Source: Bacteroidota bacterium (lineage in GTDB: Bacteria > Bacteroidota > Bacteroidia > B-17B0 > Aurantibacillaceae). From it: a DNA stretch of 64,000 nt. Below the pieces are notes generated by a model, which was not told the DNA's origin, did no database searches, and saw nothing but the letters and a program-made list of their open reading frames with translations. Position numbers and translations under genes: made by a program. The stretch is taken from the NCBI GenBank assembly GCA_020403265.1, contig JADBXZ010000012.1:186001-250000 (forward strand), given 5' to 3'. Below are positions 35,944-43,991 of this stretch, in pieces. How positions within the stretch are numbered: position 1 is the stretch's first letter; every line of letters starts with the position of its first letter.

Positions 35944-36705
35944 TTAGAGCTCGTCGTAATAATCATGAGTACCCCCTGGTCCTTGACCATATGGACGACC
36001 ATCACATCTGAATGCCCATAAGAATCCACAACCACCATTCTTAACAGTGCAAGGATCTCCACAATATCTATGTTTCCAGCTATTTATAACAGAACCACGC
36101 ATACATGAACAATCGATAAGGTTGCCTCCTCCATTTTGATTATCGTATGGCATTAATTCAAATCCACCTAAACCACTGGCTAAAAAAATGTTTACAAACT
36201 CATCCATTGGAACTCCCGAATTTGTAATTTGTGATACAGCCAATGGCAAACTAGCTTCTAAATTCATTCTTGCTGTTTCCGAATCAGTACCTTCTTGAAA
36301 AATAATTCTCCTAACAACAATATCACGATAATCTGATAAAAGAGTCTTTTGATCAGAAGTTAATTGTGTTGAATTATCAATTTTAAATGTAATTATATTG
36401 TCCCAATACGCAAATTTCTCCTCATTATTTAATAAAGAAAAAGCTGCTCTTCTATTTGAAGCTGGAGATAACTCGTATATTGCTCTTATTTTACCCATAT
36501 CTACACTTCCGTAATCTCTGGCATTTGCGACATTTTTTTTATCAAACTCTACTAATGCTAATAACTTTGCATCTTTTCTGAAATCGTATACTTCTGATTT
36601 ACTAAAGTTTGAATCAGTTCCTGGTTGTAATTTTGTTTTGCTGCAACTAAGAGTTAAAAAGCTGCAAACAACAGCGCATGTTAATGTTTTAATAACTTTT
36701 TTCAT
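35944..36705 (-). CDS. Fulvocin C-related cysteine-rich lipoprotein (bacteriocin-like)
   Basis: The 253-residue protein has a lipobox (FLTLSC, Cys21). A helical region of about 170 residues follows, and then a tail with six cysteines at 199, 201, 215, 219, 226 and 234 in the order CSC, C, C, GGCGFLWAFRC. This cysteine and GCG-aromatic pattern is that of the proteins named bacteriocin fulvocin C-related, after the cysteine-rich peptide of Myxococcus fulvus. The tail could be released as a three-disulfide peptide, but no cleavage site is obvious. It is the first gene of the cassette operon and is divergent from an XRE regulator. Confidence 0.68.
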   Translation of the reverse strand: MKKVIKTLTCAVVCSFLTLSCSKTKLQPGTDSNFSKSEVYDFRKDAKLLALVEFDKKNVANARDYGSVDMGKIRAIYELSPASNRRAAFSLLNNEEKFAYWDNIITFKIDNSTQLTSDQKTLLSDYRDIVVRRIIFQEGTDSETARMNLEASLPLAVSQITNSGVPMDEFVNIFLASGLGGFELMPYDNQNGGGNLIDCSCMRGSVINSWKHRYCGDPCTVKNGGCGFLWAFRCDGRPYGQGPGGTHDYYDEL

Positions 36706-36825
36706 AATTAATTGGTTTTAATTTATTGTTACAACCAAAATTAAATGATGATATTGTAATAAATTATTTAATATATAAATAATTTATTAATTTTGTAAAT
36801 AAAAACTATATTATTTATTTAAATT
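36706..36825. promoter_or_regulatory. Divergent promoter region with palindromic operator
   Basis: This A+T-rich region separates the fulvocin-like gene from the regulator gene. It has TAnnTTTG-type boxes for both directions: CAAAATTA at 36736-36743 (reads TAATTTTG on the minus strand) and TAATTTTG at 36788-36795 on the plus strand. Between them lies a perfect inverted repeat, TAATAAATTATTTA at 36757-36770 and its complement at 36776-36789, with a five-base spacer. A repressor bound there would cover the -33 area of both promoters. Confidence 0.6.
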
Positions 36826-37173
36826 ATGAATACAGTAGGGCTAAAAATAAAACAAATGCGTGAGCTTAAAGGCTTTTCGCAAGAAAATATGGCTAATGAA
36901 CTTGGATTAACACAGCCATCTTATGCTCGTTTAGAAAAGGAAGATGACAGAATCTCTATAACTCGACTCATTCAAATTTCGAATGTTTTAGAAACAACAG
37001 TAAGTGAATTAATTAACGAAAAAGCCGCAAAAGTAATTAACCAGCAAAACTCAGAAAACCCTAATGCGTATGTTGATGTCGTAATTAATGCTGACAAAGA
37101 ACACATAAACTCATTACGCAATGAAATTGACTTTTTGAGAAATCTCTTAAAAAATCAAGAAAAACATCAATAG
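36826..37173 (+). CDS. XRE-family (Cro/CI-type) transcriptional regulator
   Basis: The 115-residue protein has a helix-turn-helix domain at about residues 5-62 (IKQMRELKGFSQENMANELGLTQPSYARLE, with EDDRISITRLIQISNVL). A short C-terminal helix follows (HINSLRNEIDFLRNLLKNQ, about 93-111) that could form a dimerising coiled coil. It is divergent from the fulvocin-like gene and faces a 33-base palindrome, the natural candidate for its operator. Control of the cassette and of itself is inferred from this position. No recombinase or peptidase domain is attached. Confidence 0.88.
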   Translation: MNTVGLKIKQMRELKGFSQENMANELGLTQPSYARLEKEDDRISITRLIQISNVLETTVSELINEKAAKVINQQNSENPNAYVDVVINADKEHINSLRNEIDFLRNLLKNQEKHQ

Positions 37174-37306
37174 TAACCTCATCTGGTTATATAAATTCCG
37201 AAAATACTAATTTAAAGAACAAAATGATTTCAAGCCATTAAAAGAACCAACGCTTCAATTTAGGACAATTCTATTTTAAATGAATACTTTGATTCATTAC
37301 AAAGTT

Positions 37307-37388
37307 TTTGGAAAACCGGGTTAACGCGAGTTAATAAAAACTATAGCCTCTTTGGTGATATCGGAAGCCAGCCGTCTATTAATTAATC
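37307..37388 (+). repeat. Right 82-base direct repeat (displaced yqgE 3' end)
   Basis: This copy matches 34372-34453 with one silent difference. It contains the last 25 codons of yqgE without the rest of the gene. Its last bases overlap the stop codon of the convergent YCF48-like gene, so this is the copy joined to the original right flank. The yqgE frame stays open for 15 codons to its left before a TAG at 37261. Confidence 0.9.
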
Positions 37389-39146
37389 CAACTTTACATC
37401 CGAAAAAGTACTCACCTCAAAAATGGATGGTTTTACTTCCTTTGGAAATTTGATGTCAAAATAATCTTCAACCATATTCAGTTTACCGTTGAGCATAAAT
37501 GTAATTTTTTTAGCCACCCAATTCGATTCCATCAACTCATAGCTCTCGAATTTTACGTCTCTCACCGCATTGTTCTGTTTGTAAATAACCCTGTGTAAAT
37601 AAAACCTTTCCGCGTCTACCCAAAATTGATTGCTCTTTAAATCACCATCTGCAGCGCCAACCACATAAACCTTTCTGCCATTGTAATTTGTTTGTCTCAC
37701 TAATTTTAAATTGTACCCTAAAGAATCAAGCAATCTAGTAGTTTCATATGGTTTATGAAAATAAACATCAAACGCCGTTAACAATAAATCGTGAATCATT
37801 GGTTTCTCCATCACCATTTTGCCATCTTTAAAAACGTTCACTTTGTTTTGCGAAAACACGTAACCATCTTTACTGTCCTTTGAATTAAACTTAATTAGCA
37901 GTTTTCCGGGGAAACTAGCAATTTCATGCCAAACTTCTTTTTTATCAATTGTACCATCTTCCTTATAAAATAAAGTGTTTTGACTAAAGCTAAAGTTTTT
38001 ATACCACCTTCCACCTGCATAGGCATTCCTCATGGCCGCTACAACATCTTTCCCGTCTTCAATAACACTTTTGTTTTTACTTACAATGACTCCTATTCCA
38101 TAAGCAATACTCTTTCCACTTTTATCTTTCTGAATCCTGATTTTATTAGTTGCCGGACCCATGTAACTTTTTTCCCAGCTTAAACCTCCATCATGCGTTT
38201 CAAAGCCGTTAGGAACAGCGCCAATAAAGCCATTTTTTTCATCAGTAAATCCAACTCCAAATTCTCTAACATTAATGTCATTAACCAAGGGTAATTCTTT
38301 CCAGGTTAAACCGCCATCGTTTGTTTTTGCGATATAGCGTTGCGATGAAGTTGCAGCTGTGTCATAGCTCTGAATAGTGACATAACCTACTTTTTTACCA
38401 GGAAAATGTTGCTTCCAGGTTAACTCAAAAAATCGTTGGCTTTCATATACCTTTTCCCATGTATTTCCACCATCCTTAGTTCTAATGATTAGGGCGTGGC
38501 TTTGATCTAGCTCACTATTTGAGGCTGCACAGATAATTCCTTCTTTGAGATTAAAAAAATGAATGTCTAAAATATATTGACAAAAAGGACGCATGTCTTT
38601 GCTCTGAAATGTTTTGCCGTTATCATGACTAATCATTGTAAATGCCGGACTGCCAACACGACCACCACAAAACACATGTGATTTATAGTCCAACTTTCCT
38701 GAATTGATAATTGGTTCTTTATATATTTGAATAGCACATAAACCTTTTACGATTGGGCCATTATAAACAACTGGCTGCCAACTTCTTCCACCATCATTCG
38801 TTTTGTAGAGCGGTACAGTATCCTCCACATTTGGGAAATAGTCAATTCCAATATTTCCGGCAAAACCAACCAAACTATCAATAAAACCAATACATCTGAA
38901 AAAGGTGCCTTTTTTTTCAAAAATTAATTCCCAATCCGTTCCACCGTTTGTGGTTTTATATATTTTCCCGGAACCATTGCAATACCAGCCGGTTTTAGAA
39001 TCAATAAAATAAATATCGTCTTGTTTCCCTTGGTAAGAATCCGTTTTTAACTGCTGCCAATAAGGTTTGGTTTCAAACTTTTGAGAGAAAGAAAATTGTA
39101 AGCAAAAAATTAAACCTATTGTTAACTGAATCTTTTGTAACCTCAT
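37383..39146 (-). CDS. Secreted YCF48/BNR-repeat beta-propeller protein
   Basis: The 587-residue protein has a signal peptide (LQKIQLTIGLIFCLQFSFS). The first 330 residues form a propeller of the YCF48/photosynthesis-stability-factor-like type with repeated Asp-box units: YKTTNGGTDWELI, YKTNDGGRSWQPV, IRTKDGGNTWEKV, AKTNDGGLTWKEL and ETHDGGLSWEKS. The rest (about 330-587) is a separate domain of beta strands and helices with no family I recognise. The protein probably acts in the periplasm or at the surface. Its stop codon is inside the right repeat of the cassette. Confidence 0.75.
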   Translation of the reverse strand: MRLQKIQLTIGLIFCLQFSFSQKFETKPYWQQLKTDSYQGKQDDIYFIDSKTGWYCNGSGKIYKTTNGGTDWELIFEKKGTFFRCIGFIDSLVGFAGNIGIDYFPNVEDTVPLYKTNDGGRSWQPVVYNGPIVKGLCAIQIYKEPIINSGKLDYKSHVFCGGRVGSPAFTMISHDNGKTFQSKDMRPFCQYILDIHFFNLKEGIICAASNSELDQSHALIIRTKDGGNTWEKVYESQRFFELTWKQHFPGKKVGYVTIQSYDTAATSSQRYIAKTNDGGLTWKELPLVNDINVREFGVGFTDEKNGFIGAVPNGFETHDGGLSWEKSYMGPATNKIRIQKDKSGKSIAYGIGVIVSKNKSVIEDGKDVVAAMRNAYAGGRWYKNFSFSQNTLFYKEDGTIDKKEVWHEIASFPGKLLIKFNSKDSKDGYVFSQNKVNVFKDGKMVMEKPMIHDLLLTAFDVYFHKPYETTRLLDSLGYNLKLVRQTNYNGRKVYVVGAADGDLKSNQFWVDAERFYLHRVIYKQNNAVRDVKFESYELMESNWVAKKITFMLNGKLNMVEDYFDIKFPKEVKPSIFEVSTFSDVKLD

Positions 39147-39163
39147 ACTAAAAATATAAGGTA

Positions 39164-39195
39164 CAAAGTTAGTTTTTAATTAATTTATCCATCAA
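39164..39195 (-). promoter_or_regulatory. Promoter of the YCF48-like gene
   Basis: On the minus strand TTG (39195-39193) is followed after 21 bases by TAACTTTG (39171-39164). This fits the -33/-7 pattern of the phylum. The ATG begins 17 bases further on. Confidence 0.5.
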
Positions 39196-39383
39196 TATTT
39201 ACAATCCCTTTTTATGTTATTTAAATGATAACCAAAAAATCCCTCTAAATAAAGTTTTTACAAAACTTCTTAATCCAATAAAAGACCGAAATAGTATTAA
39301 TTCCTTTTTGAAAAGTTAAAGCTAAAGTCTTAATATTATGATCAATTTATTTTGCCATTCATGCAATTCTAATAGATAAGCCT

Positions 39384-39391
39384 TATCTTTA
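39384..39391 (+). promoter_or_regulatory. -7 box (TATCTTTA) of hemE
   Basis: This box differs from TAnnTTTG only in its last base and ends six bases before the hemE ATG. No TTTG partner lies at the usual distance, so support is partial. A start here would give an almost leaderless message. Confidence 0.35.
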
Positions 39392-39397
39392 CATCCT

Positions 39398-40420
39398 ATG
39401 TTGAAAAACGATTTATTGTTAAGAGCAGCCTTAGGTAAAGAGGTTGAAAGAGCACCGGTCTGGTTGATGCGACAAGCAGGACGAGTTTTGCCCGAATACC
39501 GAGCCACAAGGGCAAAAGCCAAAAACTTTGTTGAATTTGTTAAAAATCCCGAACTGGCAGCTGAAGTAACCGTTCAACCATTAGATATATTAGGTGTAGA
39601 TGCAGCTATCATATTCAGTGACATACTTGTTATTCCTGAAGCCATGGGGCTACCATACGGAATGATTGAAGCTAAAGGTCCATTATTTCCGAAAACAATT
39701 AAAACGGCTTCTGATATTGATAGCTTAAAAATTGCAGAAGCTTCTGATTTAAAATACGTAATGGACGCATTAACTTTAACCAAAAAAGAACTTGATAACC
39801 GTGTTCCGCTAATAGGATTTGCAGGCGCACCGTTTACTATTTTGGCATATATGATAGAAGGCAGCGGGAGTAAAACATTTAGTAAAGCCAAACAGTTCTT
39901 GTATACGCAACCCAATTTAGCTCACCATCTTTTGCAAAAAATAACTGACTCTACAATAAATTATTTAAAAGGACAAATACAAGCAGGAGCAGATATGATT
40001 CAGCTGTTTGATTCTTGGGCCGGCGTGTTGAGTGAAAAAATGTTTTACGAGTTTAGCTTGCGTTATATGGCCCAAATTACAGAATCAATAAGTAGTATAG
40101 TCCCCGTTACCGTTTTTGCAAAAGACGCACATTATGCAATTGAAAAAATTGCCTTAACTAACTGCAACACAATTGGGCTAGATTGGACGATTGACCCAAA
40201 CGCCGCCAGAAAATTAAGCCATGGAAAAACATTGCAGGGCAACGCAGACCCTTGTTTGCTATACGCTGATGATCAAGTAATTGTAGAGGAAACAAAAACT
40301 ATGCTGAATCAATTTGGTAAGCAAAAATACATTTGTAATCTTGGTCATGGTTTGTATCCTGATTTAGATAAAGCAAAGGTTAAATTGTTTGTGGATACTG
40401 TAAAATCTCACAGCTACTAA
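39398..40420 (+). CDS. hemE: Uroporphyrinogen decarboxylase
   Basis: The 340-residue enzyme converts uroporphyrinogen III to coproporphyrinogen III in haem synthesis. The N-terminal signature [19 protein letters not shown] contains the substrate-binding arginines, and the conserved aspartate lies in [35 protein letters not shown] and the late IGLDWTIDP are also typical. The length is normal. It is followed after six bases by the caspase-like gene and is probably co-transcribed with it, although the two have no evident functional link. Confidence 0.95.
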   Translation: MLKNDLLLRAALGKEVERAPVWLMRQAGRVLPEYRATRAKAKNFVEFVKNPELAAEVTVQPLDILGVDAAIIFSDILVIPEAMGLPYGMIEAKGPLFPKTIKTASDIDSLKIAEASDLKYVMDALTLTKKELDNRVPLIGFAGAPFTILAYMIEGSGSKTFSKAKQFLYTQPNLAHHLLQKITDSTINYLKGQIQAGADMIQLFDSWAGVLSEKMFYEFSLRYMAQITESISSIVPVTVFAKDAHYAIEKIALTNCNTIGLDWTIDPNAARKLSHGKTLQGNADPCLLYADDQVIVEETKTMLNQFGKQKYICNLGHGLYPDLDKAKVKLFVDTVKSHSY

Positions 40421-40426
40421 TTACTA

Positions 40427-43400
40427 ATGCGCTTTATTAAAGGAATTTTATATTCTTTAATTTTTATTAGTTGTTTAAAGGCACAGTTAAACGATGTAAA
40501 ATTAATTCTACCAAAAGAAACAGGTAACAGCTATTACGAGTTTGCGAAATTTTTTCCTGACGAAAAGCATTTTGCAACCTGTACGAATGCCTTAACCGTT
40601 TACAATACTGAAACCGCCGAAGTTATTGACGAAGTAGACTTACCGTTTAATTCGAAAAGTTTAACCATTAATACTGAAGGAAAATTATTAGCTTATTGCG
40701 TTAATAATACAATTGAAATTTACCGATTCGAAAATCAAAGACTTAACTTTTTTAAAAAAATAAACACTGCGTCGTTACTCGCAGATTTACCTAATGGGCC
40801 AATCTACAGTTCACTCCCAATAAGTAATTGCTTTTTTACTAAAGAAATTAATTTACTTTATGTATCTGTTGGTGGATTTACATTATTATTAAATATCAAT
40901 GATGAAAAAGTAATATCATCAAGCGTTTTTCCGGTAACGGATTATATAATGGCTAGCGCATATAGTTTTAAAGAAAATGTAATTTACTTAGCTAAATCAA
41001 GCGGCACAGTTCAATCAATATTCAAACAGTCTATTAATAACCTCAACGACGTAAAAGAGTTAATCTCAATTCCAACCAATTTGGCAAAAATGAAGCTGAA
41101 AGATTCCATTTTGATCTGTTTCACTTCTAGCAGCTATTTTATTCTAAATTGTAAAGACAACAAAGTTATCCATGAAGTTAAAATACCAACTTATAATTAC
41201 TCTTTTCTGGATAAAGAAACAAAAGCTATAGCAAATAAGCGGCCTACAATGATTAAACCTGATACCATTAACTTTAAAAACAACGAGTTTATATTTGATA
41301 TTGACTTTTTAACCGGCACAAGCTATTGTTTGTATAGTACAACAAAGGGTATTAAATGGATTGATTTAAAAACTCTCAAACTGTTTCGTACAACAGCAAA
41401 TCAAGGCACTGGTATAGTTATTTCTCCGTCAGGAAATCGTTTAATTACAACTGTATTTTACCCCTACAAAGCCTTAAAAGTAATTGAACCAAAAAATAAC
41501 TTTAAGTTTATTGCTGAAAAGCCCTCTCTTTCAAGTAATATTACAAATGCCGAAATAAGTCCCGGAAACAAATGGCTGTTCTTAAACTCAAGTAATACAG
41601 GTTACTTATGGGATTTGACAAATTATACGAAATATGCTCTAATTAAAGATCCTAGTGGAAGTGATACTTCTTTAATTTATAACGTCAAATTTTTAAACGA
41701 CTCTGAACTTGTTGTTAACTCGGGGCGAGATTTTGAACATCTTAATTTAACGATTTACAACATTTTGAAAAAGAAATATACCAAACAACTTAAAAAAAAT
41801 GTATATGCATTCTTTTCCGGTTTTTTGAATAATGAATTTTATTACAGCGACTACAACTCTTTAACCATTGTGAACTTAAATACAGGGGTTAGTGAAACAT
41901 ACAAAGGTCTCTATTCGCTTCTTGCTTCAAACCCTTCTCAACTGGTTTCTTATAACAATGACTTAGTTTTTGTTCCACAACAAAACGGTTATTCATTTGT
42001 GAATCGTAAAACAAAATCAACAATTTATGAAAGTAATGCTTGGGCAACCAACGCAAAAGTGAGTATTAGTGAAGACCAAAAATCAATCTTCACTTCTGCC
42101 CAAATAAAAAAGAAAATGAACATTTCAGGAACTGAAGTTGAAATGGATGTGTTTGCAATCGTTAAAATTGACGTAGCCACAAAAAAAATAGTGGCTGATT
42201 ATGCAGTGAGTTACTTTCCATATAATTTTATTATTAAAGATTCTAAAATCGGGATTTGGTATTTAGATTATAACTTAAGCGGGGATGGCATTCAGAGAAT
42301 AAAATACGATGAGTATGATACACAAAGCGGCCAATTACTTAATTCAAAAGTAGTAGCAGAAACCAAGGAGGTACTTCCATTTCATAGTTCCGCTAACACG
42401 GGTAACTACACTGCTTTAAGCTCCAATGAAGGTGATTTCTTTAAAATTTTTAACCATAAAGGCGAAGAAATTATTGATTTAAAAGAGCTTAAAATTTTCA
42501 TGCCTAAATGTTATTTTTTAGAAAATCAAAAAAAAGCAATTATTTTAAATACCAATAATTCCTTGTTAACCTTTGTTGATTTGGAAAAGAAAAAAGTAAT
42601 TGGTCAATTGGCTAATGCGATTTTTGATAACTATTTCTTATTGACAACCGAACTTTTCTATTTAGGCTCAAAAGAATTTGTTAAGAATTTAAGATTTAAA
42701 TATAACTCAGAAGTATATAGCTTTGAACAATTTGATGCCTATTTAAATCAACCACACAAAGTATTAAAAGCATTCGGCTGTTCAGACACTAATCTCATTA
42801 AATCATACGAAAGCGCTTATAACAAACGCTTAAAACTTTTGGGCTTAACTACTCAAAGCAAAATGTCTTTTAGCAACATACCTAAAATTTCAAAAGTAAT
42901 TATACAGGAGGACAAAGCAGGAAGTGTTTCTATATCTATTACAGCTAATAAAGGTGATAACGCTCTAAAAGAACTCATAGTATTAAACAACGGTGTTACT
43001 TTATTTCAAGAACAAGTCAAAGAGTCTAATAAAGAATTTACAATTAGTAATCTAAAAGTAGAATTGACATCAGGAATAAATCGCTTAGAAGTATTTGCCC
43101 GAGATATTAACGGTTTAGAAAGTGCAAAAACGACACGCTTTTATAATAACACATTAGATGTTAAACCAAATTTATACTTACTCGTATTGGCAAGTGAAAA
43201 ATTTGAAAACACAAAGTTTGATTTAACATATGCGGTTAAAGACGCTAATGATATTGCCAAAAATTTTAGTAACTCCAAATCCTTTGAAAAAGTTTATTTA
43301 AAAAAATTATTTAATAAATCATTTACTAGCGACTCTATTTCGCAATTAAAGCAGTATTTTTCAAAAGCAACAACTAATGATGTGGTGCTGGTATTTTTTG

Positions 43401-43984
43401 CTGGTCATGGGTACCTGGATACCGATTTTAATTACTACTTTCCTACCTATTACACCAATTTTACTGATCCTAAAATCAATTCTGTACCTTTTAATATGTT
43501 TGATGATTTATTTAAAAACATTAAGCCTTCGAGAAAATTAATGTTTATTGATGCTTGTTTTAGTGGGGAAGTAGATATTGATACAAAATCCTCTCCGGTA
43601 GACAATTCAAACAACGAAAAAGAAAAACAAAAGAACCGGAGTACCTTATCCGGCAAACAACTACTTAGTCAAAGTTCTGCTTTAGAAATGAGTAAAGTAG
43701 TGTTTTCTGACCTGAGACAAAACTCAGGAGCTACAATTATTTCATCAGCTGGAGGAAACGAAGCTGCTTTTGAAGGTGAAGATTGGAACAATGGGCTTTT
43801 TACTTATTGTGTTTTGAACGGACTTAAAAATTTAAAAGCCGATAAAAATAGTGATGGTTTAATTACCTTGAGTGAATTACAATCGTTTGTTGCAGAGCAG
43901 GTCAATATGTTATCTGATGGAGCTCAAACACCAACTTATCGAATGGAAAATAATGCTATTGATTATGAGCTCTGGAGAAAATAA
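40427..43984 (+). CDS. Secreted caspase-like protein with N-terminal propellers
   Basis: The 1185-residue protein has a signal peptide ending near CLKAQ. About 730 residues of WD40/YVTN-like beta-propeller sequence follow (phrases such as GNRLITTVF, NAEISPGNKWLFLNSSNTGYLWDLTNY). Next come a linker, a short Ig-like segment and a peptidase C14 domain (about 920-1185). The catalytic His is in FFAGHGY (about 994) and Cys in FIDACFSGE (about 1043), both intact. After the Cys there is a Lys- and Ser-rich loop of about 40 residues that might be cleaved on activation. An extracytoplasmic location makes intracellular suicide less likely than surface proteolysis. Confidence 0.8.
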   Translation: MRFIKGILYSLIFISCLKAQLNDVKLILPKETGNSYYEFAKFFPDEKHFATCTNALTVYNTETAEVIDEVDLPFNSKSLTINTEGKLLAYCVNNTIEIYRFENQRLNFFKKINTASLLADLPNGPIYSSLPISNCFFTKEINLLYVSVGGFTLLLNINDEKVISSSVFPVTDYIMASAYSFKENVIYLAKSSGTVQSIFKQSINNLNDVKELISIPTNLAKMKLKDSILICFTSSSYFILNCKDNKVIHEVKIPTYNYSFLDKETKAIANKRPTMIKPDTINFKNNEFIFDIDFLTGTSYCLYSTTKGIKWIDLKTLKLFRTTANQGTGIVISPSGNRLITTVFYPYKALKVIEPKNNFKFIAEKPSLSSNITNAEISPGNKWLFLNSSNTGYLWDLTNYTKYALIKDPSGSDTSLIYNVKFLNDSELVVNSGRDFEHLNLTIYNILKKKYTKQLKKNVYAFFSGFLNNEFYYSDYNSLTIVNLNTGVSETYKGLYSLLASNPSQLVSYNNDLVFVPQQNGYSFVNRKTKSTIYESNAWATNAKVSISEDQKSIFTSAQIKKKMNISGTEVEMDVFAIVKIDVATKKIVADYAVSYFPYNFIIKDSKIGIWYLDYNLSGDGIQRIKYDEYDTQSGQLLNSKVVAETKEVLPFHSSANTGNYTALSSNEGDFFKIFNHKGEEIIDLKELKIFMPKCYFLENQKKAIILNTNNSLLTFVDLEKKKVIGQLANAIFDNYFLLTTELFYLGSKEFVKNLRFKYNSEVYSFEQFDAYLNQPHKVLKAFGCSDTNLIKSYESAYNKRLKLLGLTTQSKMSFSNIPKISKVIIQEDKAGSVSISITANKGDNALKELIVLNNGVTLFQEQVKESNKEFTISNLKVELTSGINRLEVFARDINGLESAKTTRFYNNTLDVKPNLYLLVLASEKFENTKFDLTYAVKDANDIAKNFSNSKSFEKVYLKKLFNKSFTSDSISQLKQYFSKATTNDVVLVFFAGHGYLDTDFNYYFPTYYTNFTDPKINSVPFNMFDDLFKNIKPSRKLMFIDACFSGEVDIDTKSSPVDNSNNEKEKQKNRSTLSGKQLLSQSSALEMSKVVFSDLRQNSGATIISSAGGNEAAFEGEDWNNGLFTYCVLNGLKNLKADKNSDGLITLSELQSFVAEQVNMLSDGAQTPTYRMENNAIDYELWRK

Positions 43985-43991
43985 CTCAAAA

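Larger units (their letters stand above)
34372..37388. mobile_element. Putative cassette integrated at the 3' end of yqgE
   Basis: A unit of 2935 bases is bounded by 82-base direct repeats of the yqgE 3' end. Outside the unit yqgE would directly face the YCF48-like gene, with their stop codons overlapping, which is the likely ancestral order. Inside are an XRE regulator, a fulvocin C-related lipoprotein, a membrane thioredoxin and a DUF1573 lipoprotein. Parts of the interior are clearly more A+T-rich than the neighbours. The structure fits site-specific integration that restores the target gene, but no recombinase is encoded, so movement would need help in trans. Strain variation or an unequal duplication are alternatives. 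Confidence 0.6.

Noticed and set aside
35781-36062. A 93-residue open frame on the minus strand, overlapping the end of the fulvocin-like gene.
   Set aside because: It lies out of frame under the cysteine-rich coding sequence and continues into the intergenic hairpin. It has no start context or recognisable domain, and the other frame has a clear lipobox and cysteine pattern.
37172-37190. Short inverted repeat TAACC...GGTTA after the XRE regulator gene.
   Set aside because: Only five pairs and no T-run, too weak to call a terminator.
34454-37306. Cassette as an insertion sequence or integron cassette.
   Set aside because: There is no transposase, no terminal inverted repeats and no attC-like fold; long direct repeats of a gene 3' end fit site-specific integration better.
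39252-39268. AAGTTTT-TAC-AAAACTT inverted repeat upstream of hemE.
   Set aside because: The seven-base arms are A+T-rich, there is no T-tract and no link to a promoter box, so no call was made.
40427-43984. Caspase-like gene as part of an abortive-infection defence system.
   Set aside because: It has a signal peptide and no neighbouring nucleotide-signalling, gasdermin or NTPase gene; the neighbours are hemE and DUF1573 genes.
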